Below are positions 1 to 6,176 of a stretch of DNA of 11,140 bases, piece by piece. Source of the stretch: Acidobacteriota bacterium (lineage in GTDB: Bacteria; Acidobacteriota; Vicinamibacteria; Vicinamibacterales; SCN-69-37); NCBI GenBank assembly GCA_021824055.1, contig JAKALV010000092.1, positions 1 through 11,140 of the forward strand. Reading direction: 5' to 3'. The number at the start of each line of letters is the position of its first letter. Within the stretch, counting starts at the first letter, position 1. The notes under the pieces were generated by a model. That model was not told where the DNA came from. It did no database searches and was given only the letters and a program-made list of their open reading frames with translations. A program made the translations under genes and the position numbers.

Positions 1-28
1 CCGATGGCCGACCACTGTGATCCCGACC

Positions 29-32
29 GGAG
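29..32 (+). promoter_or_regulatory. Ribosome-binding site (GGAG) deciding the phosphorylase start
   Basis: GGAG lies 7 bases before the ATG at 40, which is ideal spacing. The alternative ATG at 4 has only three visible bases upstream and cannot be judged. This favours the inner start. Confidence 0.55.
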
Positions 33-39
33 TTTCTGG

Positions 40-2181
40 ATGACCTCGCCCGAAGCGCCGCCGTTACCCAAGCGGCTGCCCCGCCTGTTCGAACTCGCGT
101 GCGACTTGTGGTGGACGTGGCACCCGGCCCGCGAGGTGTTTCGCAGTCTCGACTACCGCATGTGGCGGCAGAGCGCGCACAACCCGGTACGGATGCTGCG
201 CGAGTTGCCCATGGAGCAACTGGAACGCGCCGCGAACGATCCCCAGTTCCTGGCGCGGTACGACGCCGCGATCGCGGCGATGGACGCGAACCGGTCGTCC
301 AAGGGCACGTGGTGGGACCAGCACGTCGGCACCGATCCCACGCGCGCCGTCGCGTACTTCTCCGCGGAGTTCGCGCTGCATCAGACCCTGCCGATTTACG
401 CGGGCGGGCTCGGCGTGCTCGCGGGCGATCACTGCAAGGAAGCCAGCGACCTCGGCGTGCCGCTCGTCGGCGTGGGCTTCATGTATCCGCAGGGCTACTT
501 CCGGCAGCGCATTTCGCCGGAAGGCTGGCAGCAGGAAATGTACGAGCACCTCACCTGGGCGGATGCGCCGGTGACGGCCGCCGTGGCGCGCGACGGCCAG
601 CCATGCATCGTGATGGTGCCGCTCGGCACGCGCAACGTGCTCGTCAAGGTGTGGCAGGTCCGGCTGGGCCGCGTCCGGCTGTTCCTGCTCGACACGGATC
701 TTGAAGAGAACGCGCCGTGGGACCGCGAGCTGTCCGCGCGGCTGTACGGCGGCGGACCGGATACGCGCCTGCAACAGGAGATCGTGCTCGGTCTCGGCGG
801 CGTGCTGGCCCTGCGCGCGCTCGGCGTCACGCCGGCCGCGTGGCATCTCAACGAAGGCCACGCCGCGTTCGTCGTGCTGCAGCGGATCCGCGATTTCCTC
901 GCGGCCGGCCTGCGTTGGGATGCGGCGATCGAACGAGTCCGCGCGAGCACGGTGTTCACCACGCACACGCCCGTGCCGGCCGGGCACGACGCGTTTGCGT
1001 TTCACCTGGTCGAACAGCACCTGGCGGGCTGCTGGGGCTCGATGGGCGAACATCGCGACGCGTTTCTCGCGCTGGGCGACTACGACAACGGCAATGGCAA
1101 CGGCCGCCAGTTCAACATGACGGCGCTCGCCATGCGCACGGCGGGCGCGATCAACGCCGTGAGCCAGCTGCACGGCGAGGTCACGCGCGCCATGTTCGCG
1201 CCGCTCTGGCCGGCGCTGGCGCCGGCCGACCGGCCGGTTTGCGCGATCACCAACGGCGTGCACGCGCCCACCTGGATCTCCACCGAGCTGACCGCCGTCT
1301 TCGATCGCTACCTCGGCGAGGCGTGGCGCGAACGCACGGATGATCCGGCCGTCTGGCAGGGCGTGCTGGCGATTCCCGACGATGAGCTGTGGGCGGTGCG
1401 GCAGGAACTGCGCGGCCACCTGTTCCACTTCGTGCGCGAGCGCATCCGCGATCGGTGGACCGACGAGGGCGCCAGCGCGGCGCGCGTGGTGGCCGGCGGC
1501 GCGATGCTCGATCCGCACGCGCTCACCATCGGCTTTGCGCGGCGGTTCACGGGGTACAAACGGCCCGACCTCATCTTCCGCGACGCCGACCGGCTCGCCC
1601 GGCTCGTCAACAACACCCGGCGGCCGCTGCAGATCGTGTTCGCGGGCAAGGCCCATCCGGCCGATGAAGCCGGCAAGCACCACCTGCAGAACGTGTTCCG
1701 CCAGGCCATCGACCCGCGGTTTGCCGGACGTGTGGCGTTCATCGACGACTACGATCTGCACGTGGCGCATTTTCTCGTGCAGGGCTGCGACGTGTGGCTC
1801 AACAATCCGCGCAGGCCGCTCGAAGCCAGCGGCACGAGCGGCATGAAGGCGTCGATGAACGGCACGCCGCATCTCTCGATCGGCGACGGCTGGTGGGCCG
1901 AAGGCTTCGACGGCACCAACGGCTGGCTCATCGAGGGCGCGTCGACGTCGGCGTCGCCCGACGAGGCGGACGCGGCCGACGCGGACGCGCTGTACAAATT
2001 GCTCGAAGCGGAGATCGTGCCGGCCTTCTACGACCGCGACGCGCGCGGCATTCCGGCGCGCTGGCTCGCGTACGTGCGGCGCGCGCTGATCACCGTCACG
2101 CCGCGTTTCAGCACGCGGCGGATGCTCAAGGACTACGTCGAGCGGACCTATGCACCCGCGGTCAAGCTGGACGTTCGTTAA
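40..2181 (+). CDS. glgP: Alpha-glucan (glycogen/maltodextrin) phosphorylase, GT35 family
   Basis: This cytoplasmic enzyme splits alpha-1,4-glucan with phosphate to give glucose-1-phosphate, using pyridoxal phosphate (PLP). Numbered from the ATG at 40 it has 713 residues. The N-terminal part (LPKRLPRLFELACDLWWTWHP, about residues 9-29) matches the DUF3417 region of the 'alpha-glucan family phosphorylases'. Family blocks follow: YFSAEFALHQTLPIYAGGLGVLAGD, NEGHAAF, TTHTPVPAGHDAF, NGVH and RRFTGYKRPDL. The PLP motif EASGTSGMKASMNG is intact, with the Schiff-base lysine at K603 (codon 1846-1848). I chose the ATG at 40 because GGAG at 29-32 lies 7 bases before it and family similarity begins just after it. 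An in-frame ATG at 4 would add 12 unrelated residues, and a start left of the window cannot be excluded. The stop codon lies inside the palindrome at 2178-2298. No other glycogen gene is visible. The family call is very sure; glycogen versus maltodextrin as substrate is open. Confidence 0.95.
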   Translation: MTSPEAPPLPKRLPRLFELACDLWWTWHPAREVFRSLDYRMWRQSAHNPVRMLRELPMEQLERAANDPQFLARYDAAIAAMDANRSSKGTWWDQHVGTDPTRAVAYFSAEFALHQTLPIYAGGLGVLAGDHCKEASDLGVPLVGVGFMYPQGYFRQRISPEGWQQEMYEHLTWADAPVTAAVARDGQPCIVMVPLGTRNVLVKVWQVRLGRVRLFLLDTDLEENAPWDRELSARLYGGGPDTRLQQEIVLGLGGVLALRALGVTPAAWHLNEGHAAFVVLQRIRDFLAAGLRWDAAIERVRASTVFTTHTPVPAGHDAFAFHLVEQHLAGCWGSMGEHRDAFLALGDYDNGNGNGRQFNMTALAMRTAGAINAVSQLHGEVTRAMFAPLWPALAPADRPVCAITNGVHAPTWISTELTAVFDRYLGEAWRERTDDPAVWQGVLAIPDDELWAVRQELRGHLFHFVRERIRDRWTDEGASAARVVAGGAMLDPHALTIGFARRFTGYKRPDLIFRDADRLARLVNNTRRPLQIVFAGKAHPADEAGKHHLQNVFRQAIDPRFAGRVAFIDDYDLHVAHFLVQGCDVWLNNPRRPLEASGTSGMKASMNGTPHLSIGDGWWAEGFDGTNGWLIEGASTSASPDEADAADADALYKLLEAEIVPAFYDRDARGIPARWLAYVRRALITVTPRFSTRRMLKDYVERTYAPAVKLDVR

Positions 2182-2298
2182 AGCGGCAAAGGGACAAAGG
2201 GGCAAAGGGGCAATGAAGAGCAAGGGCTCGCTGACAGTCTGTCTATGAGCCTTTGCTCTTCATTGCCCCTTTGCCGCTTTGCCCCTTTGCCCCTTTAA
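2178..2298. repeat. 121-bp near-perfect palindrome made of GC-rich octamers
   Basis: Two 52-base arms (2178-2229 and 2247-2298) are inverted copies matching at 48 of 52 positions, around a 17-base centre (2230-2246). In RNA one of the four differences would be a G-U pair, leaving three true mismatches. The outer part of each arm is an 8-base unit, GGGGCAAA with variants, repeated four times; left-arm units start at 2183, 2191, 2199 and 2207. The inner part is the non-repeated GGGGCAATGAAGAGC. Both ends carry TTAA. The left arm includes the phosphorylase stop codon, and the right arm ends 16 bases before the next gene's ATG. Such a hairpin could end or slow transcription in both directions, protect the phosphorylase mRNA 3' end, or be a dispersed REP/MITE-like repeat. 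There is no clean T-run after it, so a classic intrinsic terminator is not certain. The palindrome itself is directly visible; its role is inference. Confidence 0.9.
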
Positions 2299-2302
2299 CA
2301 GT

Positions 2303-2307
2303 TAAGG
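2303..2307 (+). promoter_or_regulatory. Ribosome-binding site TAAGG before the CxxC protein
   Basis: TAAGG ends 7 bases before the ATG at 2315 and lies just outside the right arm of the palindrome, so it would stay single-stranded even if the hairpin forms. Confidence 0.5.
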
Positions 2308-2314
2308 TATTCAA

Positions 2315-2773
2315 ATGTCTCGAAAGGCTGCAGAGGTCACGCGTTGCGCGCTGTGTGACGCCAAGGATGTGTCGGAGCCGCGCGGCGACGAGCGGTACTG
2401 CCGCGATTGCTGGGAACGCAAGATCGCGATCGAAGACATCGTGGCGCGCGAGTTCACGCTGAAGCGCTACATCCGCGCCACGACCGCCGAGAAGTATCTC
2501 GTGTTCCACTCCACGCAGAAGCGGCCGATCGGCCAGCTGCTCGTCATCGACGACGGGTTCGATCTGTTTCTGACGCTCGTGTTGTTTCCGTCATTCAACT
2601 GGGACGACCAAGCATACCACCTCGACAAGGATCCGGAACGCCGGTCGTTCACCGAGATCCTGGTCGACGTGGTTGCGGCCGACGTCATCGAACCGTGGGG
2701 CGGCGGCAAATGGCATCTCGAGATGTTCCGCTCCACCGCGCCGGACCCGGAAGACTGGAACGGCGAGATGTAA
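2315..2773 (+). CDS. Small protein of unknown function with two CxxC pairs (zinc-ribbon type)
   Basis: The protein has 152 residues. I do not recognise the family. Near the N-terminus C11-x2-C14 and C29-x2-C32 form a four-cysteine set typical of a structural zinc site (zinc ribbon or treble clef). The rest is a mixed hydrophobic and charged globular region: YLVFHSTQKRPIGQLLVIDDGF at about residues 61-82, then a strand-like LFLTLVLFP and a C-terminal stretch ending in WGGGKWHLEMF and acidic residues. There is no signal peptide or membrane helix, so it is probably cytoplasmic. The start is supported by TAAGG 7 bases upstream. Codon use is GC-rich at third positions like its neighbours, which supports real coding. 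It stands between the palindrome and a 116-base gap, so it may be a single-gene unit. I assign no function. Confidence 0.72.
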   Translation: MSRKAAEVTRCALCDAKDVSEPRGDERYCRDCWERKIAIEDIVAREFTLKRYIRATTAEKYLVFHSTQKRPIGQLLVIDDGFDLFLTLVLFPSFNWDDQAYHLDKDPERRSFTEILVDVVAADVIEPWGGGKWHLEMFRSTAPDPEDWNGEM

Positions 2774-2794
2774 CAGGGCCGCGGAGGCGAAAAG

Positions 2795-2810
2795 GTTAAG
2801 CATCGTTAAG
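2795..2810. repeat. GTTAAG direct repeat, 10-base period
   Basis: GTTAAG occurs at 2795-2800 and 2805-2810, one helical turn apart, in the gap before the M24 gene. A third copy is at 2301-2306 before the CxxC protein. AT-containing hexamers spaced like this in GC-rich DNA could be a regulator site, but that is inference; chance is possible. Confidence 0.3.
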
Positions 2811-2819
2811 AAACCGCCC

Positions 2820-2836
2820 TGAGCGTGGCCCGCTCA
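2820..2836. terminator. Small perfect hairpin, possible weak terminator
   Basis: TGAGCG (2820-2825) and CGCTCA (2831-2836) are perfect inverted copies around a 5-base loop. It lies 46 bases after the CxxC gene stop. It is followed by AAAAC rather than T residues, so it is not a standard intrinsic terminator on the + strand. It could equally be a protein-binding palindrome. Confidence 0.25.
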
Positions 2837-2877
2837 AAACCGGCGACCTGCAGGATGCGTCTTAGTATGCAAGACCA

Positions 2878-2883
2878 TATACT
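2878..2883 (+). promoter_or_regulatory. Candidate -10 box TATACT for the M24-HtrA operon
   Basis: TATACT differs from the TATAAT consensus by one base. The ATG at 2890 begins 7 bases after its last base, the usual -10 to transcription-start distance, so the mRNA would begin at or next to the A of the start codon. No Shine-Dalgarno sequence precedes the ATG, consistent with leaderless translation. No convincing -35 box is seen at the usual spacing (bases 2855-2860 are ATGCGT). Confidence 0.4.
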
Positions 2884-2889
2884 TTGCCG

Positions 2890-4080
2890 ATGTCACTCGA
2901 TATTGCTGGTATCCAAGCTGCGTTGGCCGCTGAAAAAATTGATGGCTGGCTCCTGTACGACTTCCGCGGCACGAACGCCATCGCCCAGGCACTGGTCGGC
3001 CTGACCGGCCAGCACGTCACGCGCCGCTGGTACTACTTCATTCCGGTCACGGGCACGCCGCGCAAGCTCAACCACGCGATCGAGTCGCGCAAGCTCGACG
3101 CGCTGCCGGGTGACAAGACGATCTACGCCGAGCGCGTGTCCATGGAGAGCGGCCTCAAGACCATTCTCAAGGGCGCGAAGACGATCGCGATGGAGTACTC
3201 GGCCAACTGCGGCATCCCGTACATCTCGCGCGTGGACGCGGGCACGATCGACCTCATCCGCTCGATGGGCCTGACGGTCGTCTCGTCCGGCGATCTGGTC
3301 GGCCAGTTCGAAGCGGCCTGGCACGACGCCGAGATCACGACGCACGTCCTCGCGTCCGAGAAGCTCTATCGGATCAAGGACCGCGCGTTCGCGTACGTGC
3401 AGGCCAGGCTCCAGGCCGGCGTCGCGCTCGACGAGTTCACGGTCCAGCAGGAAATGGTGAAGTTCTTCGACGAAGAGGGCCTCATCGCCGACAACGCGCC
3501 GATCGTGGGCGCGCAGGAAAACGCCGGCGACCCGCACTACTGCCCCACCCGCGAGGTCTCGCGCGCCATCCGTCCGAACGAGATTCTCCTGCTCGACCTG
3601 TGGGGGAAGTTGCCGGCGCCCGGCGCGGTCTACGCGGACATCACCTGGACCGGCTTTACCGGCGACGCGCCGCCCGAGAAATTTTCGAAGGCGTTCAACA
3701 CGATCGCCGCGGGCCGCGACGCCGCCGTGAACAAGGTGCAGACGGCGATCGCCACCGGCACGGACATCCGCGGCTGGGAGGTCGATCGCGTGACGCGCGA
3801 TGTGATCACCGCGGCCGGCTTCGGCGAGTACTTCGTCCACCGCACGGGCCACAGCCTCGGCATCGAAGTGCACGGCAACGGCGTCCATATGGATGACTAC
3901 GAAACGCGGGACGACCGGCGGCTGCTGCCGGGCACGGGTTTCACGATCGAACCCGGGATCTACACGAAGGAATTCGGCGTCAGAACGGAAATTAATATGG
4001 TGGTGGGAGCCAACACAGCGACCGTCACGGGTCCTTGTCAGTCTGAACTCTTACGTATGAGCGGAGTGAAACATGTCTAA
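2890..4080 (+). CDS. M24-family metallopeptidase (Xaa-Pro aminopeptidase/dipeptidase type)
   Basis: This 396-residue protein has the creatinase/aminopeptidase P layout: an N-terminal creatinase-like domain (about residues 1-150) and a C-terminal pita-bread M24 domain (about 155-385). All five metal ligands are visible: D236 in LLLDLWG, D250 in YADITWTG, H321 in HRTGHSLG, E354 in TIEPGIY and E367 in RTEINM. H216, H317 and H328 fit the usual substrate and proton-transfer histidines. It should therefore be an active two-metal peptidase cutting next to proline, probably in the cytoplasm since no signal peptide is seen. Creatinase-like or other M24 activity cannot be excluded. The ATG at 2890 is preferred over an in-frame TTG at 2884, which would fall directly after the -10 box. 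Its end overlaps the HtrA gene by 8 bases, so the two are probably co-translated. Confidence 0.93.
   Translation: MSLDIAGIQAALAAEKIDGWLLYDFRGTNAIAQALVGLTGQHVTRRWYYFIPVTGTPRKLNHAIESRKLDALPGDKTIYAERVSMESGLKTILKGAKTIAMEYSANCGIPYISRVDAGTIDLIRSMGLTVVSSGDLVGQFEAAWHDAEITTHVLASEKLYRIKDRAFAYVQARLQAGVALDEFTVQQEMVKFFDEEGLIADNAPIVGAQENAGDPHYCPTREVSRAIRPNEILLLDLWGKLPAPGAVYADITWTGFTGDAPPEKFSKAFNTIAAGRDAAVNKVQTAIATGTDIRGWEVDRVTRDVITAAGFGEYFVHRTGHSLGIEVHGNGVHMDDYETRDDRRLLPGTGFTIEPGIYTKEFGVRTEINMVVGANTATVTGPCQSELLRMSGVKHV
4063..4066 (+). promoter_or_regulatory. Ribosome-binding site (GGAG) of the HtrA gene inside the M24 gene
   Basis: GGAG lies 6 bases before the ATG at 4073 and inside the last codons of the M24 gene. 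It fixes the HtrA start and supports coupled translation of the overlapping pair. Confidence 0.7.
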
Positions 4081-5629
4081 TCGCAGAACCAGTGTCTTTT
4101 ACGGCATCCTGATCGCACTCGCGTCCGTGGCGATGGGAATGGTCATCGCGTCGCGCCTGGACCTTGTGCCGCGGTCGTCGGCCGGCCCGCTGAACATTCC
4201 GGCCACCAACAGCGCCCCGCTGAACGGCGCCATCGACGCCGGGACCTTCCGCAACATCGCGAAGGACAAGAACCCGGCGGTGGTCAGCATCGTGGCCATC
4301 TCGCACCGGCAGCGGCCCGACATGAGTCAGCTGTTCCAGTTCCCGGGCTTCCAGGTGCCCGGCCCGCAGATCCCGAATCGCCGCCCGAACAACAAACAGG
4401 GCGATGAAGTGGCGGCCGGCGGCAGCGGCTTCATCATCGACAAGGCCAACGGCTACATCCTGACGAACAACCACGTGGTGCAGGGCGCCGAGGAAGTCCG
4501 CGTGAAGCTCTTCAACGGCGATCCGTACGGCGACGGCCTGCCGGCCAAGGTCGTCGGCCGCGACGTGCTCACCGACAGCGCGCTGATCCAGCTGACCGAC
4601 ATGCCGAAGACGCCGCTGGCCGAGACCACGTTCGGCGATTCGTCGCAGCTGCAGCCCGGTGACTGGGTCATGGCCATCGGCAGCCCCTTCTCCTACTCCA
4701 ACACCGTCACCGTCGGCGTCGTCAGCGCGGTGTCGCGCGTGAGCCCCGAGCTCAACCCGGTGCCGCAGCGCGATCTCGAGATGATTCAGACGGACGCCGC
4801 GATCAACCACGGCAACTCCGGCGGGCCGCTCTTCAACATCCGCGGCGAAGTCGTCGGCATCAACACGGCGATCATTTCCAACGGCGAAGATGGCGGCAAC
4901 CTCGGCATCGGCTTCGCCGTGCCGATCAACACGGTGAAGGACGTGCTGGCCCAGCTGCGCACGGGCAAGGTCTCGCGCGGCCGGATCGGCGTGTCGGTCG
5001 ACAAGAAGCGCTTCCTCGAAGTGGACGCAAAGGATCTCGGGCTGTCGAACACCAACGGCGCGCAGATCAGCGCGGTCACCCCCGGCGGACCGGCCGCGAA
5101 AGCCGGCGTGAAGATCGGCGACATCGTCACCGAGTTCAACGGCAAGACGGTGGTCGACAGCAACGCGCTCGTCGACATGGTCGTGCACACGGCGCCCGGC
5201 ACCACGGTCCCGATGAAGATCGTGCGCGACGCCAAGCCGCTGTCGCTCAACGTCAAGGTCGAAGAGCTCAACGTGGATGAAGAGCTGCAGCAGTCGCAGC
5301 AGCCGTCACAGAATGAGCCCGACGCCGCGCCCGCGCCCAAGGAAACCGGCTTCGGCATGACGATTGAGCCGCTGACGCCGCAGCTGGCGCGACGGCTCCA
5401 GGTGCCGGCCGGCCGCAGCGGCGTGGTGGTCTCCGACATGGACGCGCGCGGCGCCGCGGCGCTCGGCGGCATGGCCCCCGGCGACGTGATCCTCACGATC
5501 AACGGGCACGCGGTCGCCTCGGCCGATGACGCGATCAAGACGCTGGCGCAGGTGGCCACGGGCCACATCGCCCGCATCGTGGTGTGGCGCGGCGGCGCGG
5601 AGCAGCTGTTCACCCTGCGCAAGAAGTAG
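4073..5629 (+). CDS. HtrA/DegP-type periplasmic serine protease with two PDZ domains
   Basis: The protein has 518 residues and is a Do-like protease/chaperone that handles misfolded envelope proteins. One hydrophobic segment at about residues 8-27 follows a short basic N-terminus (MSNRR), making a signal anchor or uncleaved signal, so the body would be periplasmic. The trypsin-like domain (about 55-290) has a complete catalytic triad: H134 in TNNHVV, D168 in LTDSALI and S249 in GNSGGPL. A proline- and glutamine-rich stretch at about 82-110 corresponds to the variable loop of this family. PDZ1 spans about 304-393 and PDZ2 about 426-517, joined by a Gln-rich acidic linker (401-423). Two PDZ domains place it with DegP/DegQ rather than DegS. 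The start is set by GGAG 6 bases upstream. No heat-shock-type promoter is visible directly before it; expression probably comes from the M24 promoter. Confidence 0.95.
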   Translation: MSNRRTSVFYGILIALASVAMGMVIASRLDLVPRSSAGPLNIPATNSAPLNGAIDAGTFRNIAKDKNPAVVSIVAISHRQRPDMSQLFQFPGFQVPGPQIPNRRPNNKQGDEVAAGGSGFIIDKANGYILTNNHVVQGAEEVRVKLFNGDPYGDGLPAKVVGRDVLTDSALIQLTDMPKTPLAETTFGDSSQLQPGDWVMAIGSPFSYSNTVTVGVVSAVSRVSPELNPVPQRDLEMIQTDAAINHGNSGGPLFNIRGEVVGINTAIISNGEDGGNLGIGFAVPINTVKDVLAQLRTGKVSRGRIGVSVDKKRFLEVDAKDLGLSNTNGAQISAVTPGGPAAKAGVKIGDIVTEFNGKTVVDSNALVDMVVHTAPGTTVPMKIVRDAKPLSLNVKVEELNVDEELQQSQQPSQNEPDAAPAPKETGFGMTIEPLTPQLARRLQVPAGRSGVVVSDMDARGAAALGGMAPGDVILTINGHAVASADDAIKTLAQVATGHIARIVVWRGGAEQLFTLRKK

Positions 5630-5656
5630 GCGGCGGGCATTTTGCGACGAACGCGG

Positions 5657-5662
5657 TACACT
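5657..5662 (+). promoter_or_regulatory. Possible -10 box TACACT before the CYTH gene
   Basis: TACACT lies 16 bases before the ATG at 5679 in the 49-base gap. No -35 box stands at normal spacing (5634-5639 is CGGGCA). It resembles the TATACT box before the M24 gene, but support is weak and read-through from the HtrA gene is as likely. Confidence 0.2.
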
Positions 5663-5678
5663 GGCGCCACGCGGCGCC
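5663..5678. repeat. GGCGCC-ACGC-GGCGCC directly before the CYTH start codon
   Basis: Two copies of the self-complementary hexamer GGCGCC, four bases apart, end exactly at the ATG. They occupy the place where a Shine-Dalgarno sequence would be expected. They can pair as a 6-bp stem with a tight 4-base loop and might damp translation initiation. In DNA this rich in G and C, chance is a fair alternative. Confidence 0.4.
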
Positions 5679-6176
5679 ATGATTGAACGGGAAGTCAAGC
5701 TCAGGTTCGAGACTCACGAGGCGGCCCGCCAGGCAGTGATCGCTGCCGGCGGCCGCCTCGTCGGGTCCGAGCGGCCGCAGGACGATCGCTTCCTCGACAC
5801 GGCCGACGCCCGACTCAACAGCGGCGGCGCCGCGCTGCGGATCCGCCGCGAGCCCGGCACCACCACGATCACGTTCAAAGGCCCCGTCCAGGCCGGCCCG
5901 GTCAAGAGCCGCGAAGAAATCGAGACCACCGTGGCTGATGCGGACATCGCCGAGTCGCTGCTCGCCAGGCTCGGGTACGCCGAGCGGGCGCGCATCCTGA
6001 AACATCGCGAGGACTACCGGATCGGCGACGCGCGCGTCTTCATCGATCGCACGCCCGTCGGCGTCTTCGTGGAAATCGAAGGCACGATCGACACGATCGC
6101 CGCAACCGCCCGCGCGCTGGGCCGCGCGCCTGCCGACTACATCCTCGACTCGTATCGCACGCTCTACCTGAAATGA
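5679..6176 (+). CDS. CYTH-domain protein (class IV adenylate cyclase / triphosphatase type)
   Basis: This 165-residue protein is a single CYTH domain, the triphosphate tunnel fold. It begins with the hallmark ExExK motif (E3-x-E5-x-K7 in MIEREVKLRF). Other tunnel residues follow: basic LRIRRE at about 53-58, TFKGP with its lysine, the acidic KSREEIET, LKHREDYRI, and the late FVEIEG. Members bind a triphosphate and divalent metal. Known activities are class IV (CyaB) adenylate cyclase, thiamine triphosphatase and inorganic triphosphatase; sequence alone does not choose among them. It is cytoplasmic. The ATG at 5679 is chosen because ExExK starts two residues later. A longer frame back to 5526 would run 104 bases into the HtrA gene and add unrelated sequence. 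No Shine-Dalgarno is visible. The stop overlaps the next start as ATGA. Confidence 0.88.
   Translation: MIEREVKLRFETHEAARQAVIAAGGRLVGSERPQDDRFLDTADARLNSGGAALRIRREPGTTTITFKGPVQAGPVKSREEIETTVADADIAESLLARLGYAERARILKHREDYRIGDARVFIDRTPVGVFVEIEGTIDTIAATARALGRAPADYILDSYRTLYLK

Noticed and set aside
64..2223. A 719-codon open frame on the minus strand opposite the phosphorylase gene
   Set aside because: It is rich in Arg, Ala and His with no family motifs, and mirrors a well-supported GT35 gene. Long antisense frames are expected in DNA with strong GC bias at third positions. Its start falls inside the palindrome.
2178..2298. CRISPR array reading of the repeated octamers
   Set aside because: The units are 8 bases, adjacent and without spacers, arranged as a mirror image.
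2253..2462. A small + strand frame starting in the right arm of the palindrome
   Set aside because: Its first residues come from the repeat and reappear on the opposite strand; the rest is a shadow of the CxxC gene.
2884..2889. TTG start for the M24 gene
   Set aside because: It adds only Met-Pro, directly follows the -10 box and would fall before the expected transcription start; the ATG at 2890 is more likely.
2893..3888. A 331-codon minus-strand frame opposite the M24 gene
   Set aside because: All five metal ligands of the M24 enzyme are encoded on the + strand; the antisense product has low-complexity composition and no motif.
4025..5188. A 387-codon minus-strand frame opposite the HtrA gene
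   Set aside because: The + strand carries a full protease triad and two PDZ domains. The antisense product is His/Arg/Ala-rich without recognisable domains.
5526..5678. Upstream start for the CYTH gene at 5526
   Set aside because: It would overlap the HtrA gene by over 100 bases and add Arg/Trp-rich sequence; the CYTH hallmark starts at the ATG at 5679.
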